From assembly GCA_021811505.1 (NCBI GenBank), contig JAJZOM010000263.1, positions 1 to 5,823 of the forward strand: a stretch of DNA of 5,823 nt, written 5' to 3'. Made by a program: the position numbers and the translations under genes. This DNA is from Thermoplasmata archaeon. Lineage in GTDB: Archaea; Thermoplasmatota; Thermoplasmata; Thermoplasmatales; Thermoplasmataceae. The notes under the pieces were generated by a model. That model saw nothing but the letters and a program-made list of their open reading frames with translations. It was not told the origin of the DNA and did no database searches. This document shows, piece after piece, positions 1-4,786 of this stretch (its first letter is position 1; each line of letters begins with the position of its first letter).

Positions 1-115
1 ATCAGATAAAACTATAACCTCCCTTGTTGATGACCTCGTGGTATCTGACACCATAGAAGGCCCGAACAGCACGGTGTCAGTAGCCGAAAATATATCAAGA
101 TCATTGAGGGGATGA
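1..115 (+). CDS. prs: Ribose-phosphate pyrophosphokinase, C-terminal end only (5' partial)
   Basis: Only the last 37 codons are in the window; the reading frame is open from base 2 and stops with TGA at 113-115. The tail contains LVVSDTIEGPNS followed by TVSVAENISRSL. This matches the C-terminal end of PRPP synthetases, where a V-T/S-D/N-T-I strand and short loop lead into an S-V-A-x-x-I/L-A helix. The enzyme makes 5-phosphoribosyl-1-pyrophosphate from ribose 5-phosphate and ATP in the cytoplasm, feeding nucleotide, NAD and, in many archaea, further ribosyl pathways. The stop codon overlaps the start of the next gene (ATGA at 112-115), which suggests co-transcription and translational coupling. 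The family call rests on a short motif, so another Rossmann-like or phosphoribosyltransferase-fold protein is possible. The catalytic and ATP-binding parts lie outside the window. Confidence 0.65.
   Translation, partial: SDKTITSLVDDLVVSDTIEGPNSTVSVAENISRSLRG
106..111 (+). promoter_or_regulatory. Purine-rich GAGGGG next to the kptA start
   Basis: GAGGGG directly abuts the ATG at 112, which is too close for a normal Shine-Dalgarno site for that codon. Its spacing (9 bases) would suit the in-frame TTG at 121 better. The ATG at 112 is favoured only because it gives a 4-base ATGA overlap with the upstream stop, allowing termination-reinitiation. The two choices differ by three residues, before the first zinc-ribbon cysteine, so function is unaffected. 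Confidence 0.35.
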
Positions 116-858
116 TTGAGTTGGTAGTAGAGTTAAAAAGCTGCCTGAAGGACGGTCCCTTTAGAGGTTTCGAATGCCCGAAGTGTGGCGATCGCGGAAA
201 GCTTTTGATGAGAGAGAATGAGATCGAGGGAGTGGGTAGAATACTTGCTGGAATGCTGAGGCATTTCCCTGAAAATTATGGTGTAAGGCTGGATGATCAC
301 GGCTGGATAAAAATATACAACATAATACCTGTAATCAGGGCACAGAAGAGGAATTTCTGGTGGCTAACGCCATTTCACGTCGAGGCCCTTGTGGTAACCG
401 ATCCGAAGGGGAGATACCAGATAAACAAAGACAAAGAAATCAGGGCATCCTACGGTCACACCATACCCGTTAAGATGGATGACCTTCCAACAGACGGTGT
501 GCCGGGCGATCTCTATTACCAGACAACCGACGAAGAGCTTGAATTCATACGGGAAACCGGGATAAGTCCATCCGACAAGAGCTGGATACATCTTTCACTG
601 ACAGCCAGGCAGGCTTATGTTTCGGGACTTTTCCATATCGATTCACCTGCAGTTGTAGAAATAGACGTCATGGGACTGATTGACTCTGGGAGGCCGGTAT
701 ACAGGGCGACAGATGATGTATTTTTGGTCAACGAGATTCCTCCCGAGTTTGTAAAAGACAAAATCGAGGAAAAATTTGAGCTTACAGAGGAAGAAGAGAT
801 GGATATAAAATCTGTCAGGGAAAGAGCGGAAAGGAGAATTAAGAGAGATTCCTCCTAG
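112..858 (+). CDS. kptA: RNA 2'-phosphotransferase (KptA/Tpt1 family), archaeal zinc-ribbon type
   Basis: This 248-residue cytoplasmic protein belongs to the family that removes an internal RNA 2'-phosphate using NAD+, releasing ADP-ribose 1'',2''-cyclic phosphate and nicotinamide. Residues 11-32 form an N-terminal zinc-ribbon-like segment (Cys11, Cys22, Cys25; the usual fourth ligand position appears to be Asp14). The KptA core follows: LRHFPE with the Arg50-His51 pair, LDDHGW at 60-65, IRASYGH at 110-116 with Arg111, LYYQT at 134-138, IHLS at 159-162, and the C-terminal DDVFLV/IPPEF strand at 201-213. A charged helix (219-246) ends the protein. The NAD-site motif usually read LYHGT is LYYQT, and the Arg expected just before HLS is Lys156. 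Archaeal tRNA splicing through RtcB leaves no 2'-phosphate, so the natural substrate in archaea is unclear; family members can also ADP-ribosylate 5'-phosphorylated nucleic acid ends. It overlaps the probable prs gene by ATGA and its TAG stop shares CTAG with the converging gene. Confidence 0.9.
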   Translation: MIELVVELKSCLKDGPFRGFECPKCGDRGKLLMRENEIEGVGRILAGMLRHFPENYGVRLDDHGWIKIYNIIPVIRAQKRNFWWLTPFHVEALVVTDPKGRYQINKDKEIRASYGHTIPVKMDDLPTDGVPGDLYYQTTDEELEFIRETGISPSDKSWIHLSLTARQAYVSGLFHIDSPAVVEIDVMGLIDSGRPVYRATDDVFLVNEIPPEFVKDKIEEKFELTEEEEMDIKSVRERAERRIKRDSS

Positions 859-2516
859 AGGTATTCACTGGAGTTCTCCATTACAAATTCCATAAATTTG
901 CCCCTTCCTGCAACCATTGCGCTTCTGATGTCATACTGATGTCTCTCTATCATCCTGACGTCGAATTTCAGGCTCAGATCGTCGGTGAACTCTATGCCGG
1001 CTTTCGTAGCCAGTTTACGGTATGACTCAAGCCTAACCCTGTCAAGGCTGCCCAGGCTTCTGCCGGTCATAATGATCCTGTGCTTTCCAGCCATTTTCAG
1101 GGCCTCGTCATGATGCCGGTATATTGTTGAATCCACGAGAATGGTGTCTTTCTGCGGAAGTGAGGGATATAACACCCTGGGCATGCAGTAGAGACCTTTG
1201 CCCGAATATTTCTCGTTGAGCCGAACCTCGATCCCCAGTTTCCGGAGGATCTCGGAGTAATACTTCAGAAGGCTCTGGAATTCAGTTTTCTTGTAACTGT
1301 CGGTTATTTCCAGCAACTGTCCTCCTATACCGTCCCTCTGATCATACAGTGTTACCTTCATGCCTCTTTTGGCTGCCAGAATCGATGCCTCTAGACCCAT
1401 TACTCCAGCACCGACAACAGCCAAATCTCCATGTAATGCATCCGTGTGCCTGTGCAGAGCTTCGAGCCCGGTATCAGGGTTGACCGTGCATCTCACTTCG
1501 CCAAAACTCAGGTCCCTGCATGCCTGGTTGCACCTGATGCAGGGTCTCAGAAACGGGGAATTCTGTATTATTTTTGTAGCGAAAAACGGGTCCGCCAGCA
1601 TCCCTCTCCCGACGGAAACGAAATCTGATTTCTCCATGACTTTCTCTGCATCCTGTGCATTTGTAACTGAACCGACCACCATTGTTGTGATCTTTGCTTT
1701 TCTAGGAAGCCTGTCTGCTATGTGTGTTTTATTTCCGTAGAATGATGAGGATGATCCGGGTGGAGCCAGGCGCCCTGCAGAGAAATGGACATAATCAATT
1801 CCGGAAAGATGTTCGGCGGCCTTCAGACCATAATCCGGTCCGTAACCTCCCTGTTCATCCTCATATAGGCTGAGGCGTATCCCCATGGTCAGGTCGACGG
1901 ATCCCCTTACCGCATCAATAATTTCCTGGGGGAACTTCATTCTCCCCTCGAAAGACCCTCCATATTTATCGGTTCTCTGGTTAAGTCCGGGTGAGATGAA
2001 TTCCTGGATCAGATAGCCATGCGCGCCATGCAGTTCAATGCCATCAAAATTAGAATTTTTCACGAATTTTGCAGCCCTGACATAATCCGCAATGACTCTT
2101 TCGATATCGTCAGGTGTCATTTCCCTTGGGGTATATCCCACATAATCAACTGGAGAGGGTGCCATGGGTCCCTGCCGGTTTGTGTCAAGAAATGCTTTTC
2201 CGCCTGCATGCACGAGCTGCATGAATATCCTGGTGTCGTAGTTGTGTATTCTCTCAGTAAGCCTTCTGAATTTCGGAATGAAGTCCGTATTGTATACCCC
2301 TGCCTGATTCCTTGATCCTCTTGCATTTATGTTGTCTATGTATGTGTATTCGGTGATTATGAGTCCAGTTCCGCCTTTTGCCCTCTCCTCAAGGTAAGAT
2401 ATGTGGTTCTCGTTGGTACACCCGTCAGGATTGGAAAGGTTGGATATCATTGGTGCCATGACTATTCTGTTCTTTATTGTCAGATCGCCGATGTTTCCTG
2501 GTTCTGAAAATTTCAT
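855..2516 (-). CDS. NADH:flavin oxidoreductase / old-yellow-enzyme family iron-sulfur flavoprotein (2,4-dienoyl-CoA reductase / trimethylamine dehydrogenase-like)
   Basis: The 553-residue product starts with an FMN-binding TIM barrel (about 1-320): KNRIVMAPM at 15-23, Gln100, HGAHGYLI at 163-170, the family signature from FISPGLNQR to GGSFEGR at 173-192, Arg214, and GRGMLADP at 303-310 for the FMN phosphate. A 4Fe-4S motif follows, Cys326-x2-Cys329-x3-Cys333-x9-Cys343 ending in TVNP. A dinucleotide fold begins at 364 with GAGVMG (369-374) and a GIGGQL turn (396-401). Known relatives reduce C=C bonds of enoyl or dienoyl-CoA, or oxidise amines, passing electrons between FMN, the 4Fe-4S cluster and FAD or ADP. 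Relatives such as FadH are around 640-670 residues. The shortfall lies after residue 430: the ATG-containing strand and a second GxGxxG are not seen, and residues 456-512 resemble the degenerate second Rossmann unit of trimethylamine dehydrogenase. The ATG at 2516 fits the family N-terminus and sits 21 bases from a TATA-like box. Acyl-CoA genes on both sides favour an enoyl-CoA or enoate reductase role, but the exact substrate is unknown. Confidence 0.88.
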   Translation of the reverse strand: MKFSEPGNIGDLTIKNRIVMAPMISNLSNPDGCTNENHISYLEERAKGGTGLIITEYTYIDNINARGSRNQAGVYNTDFIPKFRRLTERIHNYDTRIFMQLVHAGGKAFLDTNRQGPMAPSPVDYVGYTPREMTPDDIERVIADYVRAAKFVKNSNFDGIELHGAHGYLIQEFISPGLNQRTDKYGGSFEGRMKFPQEIIDAVRGSVDLTMGIRLSLYEDEQGGYGPDYGLKAAEHLSGIDYVHFSAGRLAPPGSSSSFYGNKTHIADRLPRKAKITTMVVGSVTNAQDAEKVMEKSDFVSVGRGMLADPFFATKIIQNSPFLRPCIRCNQACRDLSFGEVRCTVNPDTGLEALHRHTDALHGDLAVVGAGVMGLEASILAAKRGMKVTLYDQRDGIGGQLLEITDSYKKTEFQSLLKYYSEILRKLGIEVRLNEKYSGKGLYCMPRVLYPSLPQKDTILVDSTIYRHHDEALKMAGKHRIIMTGRSLGSLDRVRLESYRKLATKAGIEFTDDLSLKFDVRMIERHQYDIRSAMVAGRGKFMEFVMENSSEYL

Positions 2517-2537
2517 CGACCAGTGAATTCCTGTTTG

Positions 2538-2544
2538 TTAATAA
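2538..2544 (-). promoter_or_regulatory. TATA-like box in the divergent intergenic region
   Basis: Read on the minus strand this is TTATTAA, centred about 25 bases upstream of the flavoprotein ATG. That is the archaeal TATA-box distance expected if transcription starts at or next to the start codon (a leaderless mRNA). No Shine-Dalgarno site is evident before that ATG, which agrees. The same bases on the plus strand read TTAATAA but lie about 50 bases before the SDR start, so they could serve it only with a short leader. No better TATA-like element is seen for the SDR gene in 2517-2593. The assignment is by spacing and AT content only. Confidence 0.45.
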
Positions 2545-2593
2545 CTGTGATCGATTGCGTAAAGCTTGACTATGAAAGACGGATGTTAGTATA

Positions 2594-3295
2594 ATGTCAA
2601 ATATCATAGTTTCAGGTGTGGGGCAGGGAATGGGTTGCAGCATTGTCCGGTTACTGAAAAAGAAAGATCACAATGTATCCTTAATTTCAAGAGGGGAGAC
2701 CGGAAAAAGAATAGCACAGGATCTTGGCATTGAATACCGGAAATGCGATCTCATGGACCAGAACAGTACCCTTGATGCGTTCACCGGCCTTGTGAAATCC
2801 ATGGGAGGCCTGGACGGAGTGGTTCATGTGGCCGGCGGATTCTTCGCGACAAAGAAGATTGCCGATGTTGACGGCGATTTCTTCAGGTCAGCCCTGATGA
2901 ATAACGCAATGACATTTTACAATGTCCTGAAAGTTTCCGGTGAGCTGTTTCCTGAATCAGGAGGTTCCATCGTAGCCATATCAGCAGCCAGGAATGTTTA
3001 CATGAACAGTCATGCGGGATACGCAGCCGGAAAAGGAGCCGTGGAATACATGGTCAGGGCTCTTTCAAATGAGTTCGTTGATAGAAATATAAGACTGAAT
3101 GCCGTTGCTCCGGGAGCCATTGCAAAGGATGAGTGTGGCAGCCAGAAATCGCCTGATCGCCTTGGAAATGCCATAAGGCACGATGCAGTATATGTGGCTG
3201 AAGCCGTTGTTTCTCTGCTTTTCAATGAGATGATGACTGGTCAGATCGTGGAGGTTGATGCAGGATTTGGCTCCATGATTCCGAAAGGATTGTGA
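2594..3295 (+). CDS. Short-chain dehydrogenase/reductase (SDR), 3-oxoacyl reductase / 3-hydroxyacyl dehydrogenase-like
   Basis: The 233-residue cytoplasmic protein is a classical SDR of ordinary length. The nucleotide-binding glycine motif is SGVGQGMG at 7-14, the adenine-side strand carries Cys51-Asp52-Leu53, HVAGG at 78-82 matches the NAG motif, Asn103 or Asn104 fits the structural Asn, Ser130 is the catalytic Ser, and Tyr143-x3-Lys147 is the catalytic pair. APGAI at 172-176 and the C-terminal TGQIVEVDAGF at 215-225 are also typical. Arg33 after the second strand (ISRG) suggests NADP(H) preference (inference). Such enzymes interconvert a secondary alcohol and a ketone, for example a 3-hydroxyacyl and a 3-oxoacyl thioester. 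The neighbouring thiolase-like and flavoprotein genes suggest an acyl-CoA substrate, but SDR specificity cannot be read from these motifs. The start is fixed by an in-frame TGA at 2573 and by the glycine motif lying eight residues in. No clear Shine-Dalgarno site precedes it. Confidence 0.9.
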   Translation: MSNIIVSGVGQGMGCSIVRLLKKKDHNVSLISRGETGKRIAQDLGIEYRKCDLMDQNSTLDAFTGLVKSMGGLDGVVHVAGGFFATKKIADVDGDFFRSALMNNAMTFYNVLKVSGELFPESGGSIVAISAARNVYMNSHAGYAAGKGAVEYMVRALSNEFVDRNIRLNAVAPGAIAKDECGSQKSPDRLGNAIRHDAVYVAEAVVSLLFNEMMTGQIVEVDAGFGSMIPKGL

Positions 3296-3312
3296 TCCCG
3301 TGCCCTCGAACG

Positions 3313-3328
3313 TTATTTTATTATTAAT
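3313..3328 (+). promoter_or_regulatory. TATA-like AT-rich promoter element before the thiolase-like gene
   Basis: The run TTATTTTATTATTAAT lies in the 55-base gap after the SDR stop. Its distal half (TTATTAAT, 3321-3328) is centred about 26 bases before the ATG at 3351, the usual archaeal TATA spacing for a leaderless transcript. No Shine-Dalgarno sequence is seen between it and the start. This suggests that the thiolase-like/DUF35 pair can be transcribed separately from the SDR gene, although read-through is equally possible. Confidence 0.5.
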
Positions 3329-3350
3329 CCCTTCATTATGACCAACTGAA

Positions 3351-4493
3351 ATGACTTCCATTGTCGCTGCTAATTTCGCCAGATTCGGCAAGAGAGAGGA
3401 TGATATCTTTTCATTGAGCAGGGAAGCGGCTCTTCCGATTACGAGGAAATTCGGAAAAGACGTTGATTTTGTAATTGTATCAAACTCCTATTCCGGGGAA
3501 TTCAATGAAATTTCCGGACTCAATAATTTAATAACGACCCACCTTTCCATGGATTCCGTCCCTTCTGTCAGAGTTGATAACACCAGTGGAAGCGGAGGTA
3601 GTGCTGTTCTCCTCGCAAAAGCCCTGATAGATTCCGGGGAAGCTGAGAGAGTCATGGTTCTCGGGGTGGAAAAGATGACGGGCTATCCAACAAAGAATTC
3701 CACAAGAATCATAGCATCTCTTCTCCCGCCTGAGGAGAGGGCGGGAGGGTTGTCTCTCCCGTCCCTTGCGGCATTCATGACCAGGGCATACATGAAGGAG
3801 TTTTCTCCAAGCAGGGAAAGTATTGCCGGTGTTGCTGTAAAGAATCACCATAATGGTTCCCTGAATCCCTTTGCGCATTTCCAGTCCGAGGTTACTCTCG
3901 ACAAGGTCCTGAATTCAAGGATAATAGCAGATCCGTTGAGAATCTTTGAATTCTGCCCGGTGAGCGACGGAGCGGTTTCTCTTCTGCTGGCTTCTGATTC
4001 AGAGTCGGAGAGCTACACCAATAAACCAGTCAGGCTGCTCGCAACAGGTTCTGCTTCCGGCACTTCCTCCATTACTTTCAGGAATTCGCTCGTGTCAATA
4101 GATGCTGTAAAGGAGGCTAGTGCCAGAGCTTTCAGGAAAGCCTCTCTGACTCCAGAAGATGTCAATATTGCGGAACTGCATGATATGGCATCCATCCTCG
4201 AGATTGTCGAATCTGAGGATGCTGGCTTCTTCAGGAAAGGGGAAGGGTGGAAAGCCCTTGAAACAGGGGAGACTGAAATTGGAGGGGTGATGCCGATAAA
4301 CACCAGTGGAGGACTTAATTCAAAGGGCCACCCCATAGGGGCCAGTGGAGTTGCCCAGAGTGCCGAAATATATTTCCAGCTGAGCGGACAGGCGGGACGC
4401 AGGCAGGTTAAGAATCCGGAGATCGGTTTCTCCCTGAGCATGGCCGGATTTGGAAACAATGCAACCGCGATACTTTACGGAGTGGTGCCATGA
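3351..4493 (+). CDS. Thiolase-fold protein (archaeal acetyl-CoA acetyltransferase / SCP-x thiolase-like) with Ser in place of the nucleophilic Cys
   Basis: This 380-residue protein has the normal length and order of the archaeal thiolase/SCP-x-like family, whose members form or cleave C-C bonds next to a CoA thioester in the cytoplasm. The N-terminal half holds the nucleophile loop VDNTSGSGGSA at 75-85, GVEKMTG at 105-111, NHHNGSLNPFA at 165-175 and CPVSDGAVSLLLAS at 202-215. The C-terminal half holds ELHDMA at 275-280 (His277), NTSGGLNSKGHPIGASG at 317-333 with His327, and SMAGFGNN at 363-370 in place of the CxGxG region. The nucleophile position reads N-T-S-G-S-G-G where relatives read N-x-C-A-S-G-G, so Ser79 replaces Cys. 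The only cysteine is Cys202, outside the active-site motifs. The protein may be a thiolase with a serine nucleophile, a non-thiolytic enzyme such as a retro-aldolase, or a structural partner. It overlaps the DUF35 gene by ATGA, as expected for a stable complex. The ATG at 3351 gives the standard N-terminal strand and is preceded by a TATA-like box. Confidence 0.85.
   Translation: MTSIVAANFARFGKREDDIFSLSREAALPITRKFGKDVDFVIVSNSYSGEFNEISGLNNLITTHLSMDSVPSVRVDNTSGSGGSAVLLAKALIDSGEAERVMVLGVEKMTGYPTKNSTRIIASLLPPEERAGGLSLPSLAAFMTRAYMKEFSPSRESIAGVAVKNHHNGSLNPFAHFQSEVTLDKVLNSRIIADPLRIFEFCPVSDGAVSLLLASDSESESYTNKPVRLLATGSASGTSSITFRNSLVSIDAVKEASARAFRKASLTPEDVNIAELHDMASILEIVESEDAGFFRKGEGWKALETGETEIGGVMPINTSGGLNSKGHPIGASGVAQSAEIYFQLSGQAGRRQVKNPEIGFSLSMAGFGNNATAILYGVVP
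3723..3747 (+). repeat. Perfect 8-base GC-rich inverted repeat inside the thiolase-like gene
   Basis: CTCCCGCC at 3723-3730 pairs exactly with GGCGGGAG at 3740-3747, leaving a 9-base loop. The stem falls within codons for a loop region (LLPPEERAGG, residues 124-133), so it may be chance in codons for Pro, Arg and Gly. There is no downstream T-tract, so it does not look like a terminator. Confidence 0.5.
4479..4482 (+). promoter_or_regulatory. Shine-Dalgarno site for the DUF35 gene
   Basis: GGAG (within GGAGTGGTG) lies 7 bases before the ATG at 4490, inside the end of the thiolase-like gene. It is the clearest ribosome-binding site in the window. With the ATGA overlap it supports coupled translation of the two subunits and fixes this start. 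Confidence 0.65.
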
Positions 4494-4783
4494 AATTCAA
4501 TGAATGCAGGGAATGTTCAACCGAATTTTTATTTTCAAGGGCAAGTTGCCCGAAGTGTGGATCTGAGGAGCTGCATACCGTAGATGTGGAGAAAGGGAAA
4601 GCACTGGAGGTTGTTTCCCTGATTGCCACTCCCAGCCCGTTTCCCGATGAGTACTCCATAGTGCTCTTCCAGACGCCAAAGGGGTCGAGAGGCTTCTGCA
4701 GAACTACTGAAAAGATATCGAAGGATCAGGAGATACAGATATCCGTGGACGAGTACGGACCTGTGTGCCACCCATACGAATAA
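4490..4783 (+). CDS. DUF35 zinc-ribbon/OB-fold protein, partner of the thiolase-like protein
   Basis: This 97-residue protein has an N-terminal rubredoxin-like zinc ribbon (Cys6-x2-Cys9 and Cys20-x2-Cys23) followed by a beta-rich stretch (about 36-93) that fits the DUF35 OB fold. Family members commonly run about 110-140 residues, so this is a short but complete version. DUF35 proteins are known to bind thiolase-fold enzymes. In archaea they form part of the acetoacetyl-CoA thiolase/HMG-CoA synthase assembly, where they help channel CoA intermediates. In actinobacterial steroid degradation, a DUF35 domain of ChsH2 binds the thiolase-like aldolase Ltp2. The 4-base ATGA overlap with the upstream gene and the internal GGAG site point to a stoichiometric complex with that protein. 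No catalytic residue of its own is expected; the zinc site is probably structural. Its TAA stop lies 3 bases from the stop of the converging CoA-transferase gene. Confidence 0.88.
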   Translation: MKFNECRECSTEFLFSRASCPKCGSEELHTVDVEKGKALEVVSLIATPSPFPDEYSIVLFQTPKGSRGFCRTTEKISKDQEIQISVDEYGPVCHPYE

Positions 4784-4786
4784 ACA

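Noticed and set aside
855..1400. Frameshift or truncation explaining the short flavoprotein
   Set aside because: The C-terminal end resembles the normal family ending and no other frame here encodes a missing Rossmann segment, so a compact domain is more likely.
1360..1740. 126-codon open frame on the plus strand, opposite the flavoprotein gene
   Set aside because: It is antisense to the conserved 4Fe-4S and FAD motifs of the flavoprotein and shows no domain of its own.
3338..3349. Three-codon reading frame ATG-ACC-AAC-TGA just before the thiolase-like start
   Set aside because: It ends one base before the start at 3351, but the TATA-like spacing suggests transcription begins near 3351, so it is probably not transcribed; no ribosome-binding site precedes it.
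3528..3878. 116-codon open frame antisense to the thiolase-like gene
   Set aside because: It is a shadow of the coding strand with basic, low-complexity translation and no promoter or ribosome-binding site.
4013..4459. 148-codon open frame antisense to the thiolase-like gene
   Set aside because: It lies wholly within a gene with strong family motifs; its translation is Ser/Pro-rich with no recognisable domain, typical of a shadow frame.
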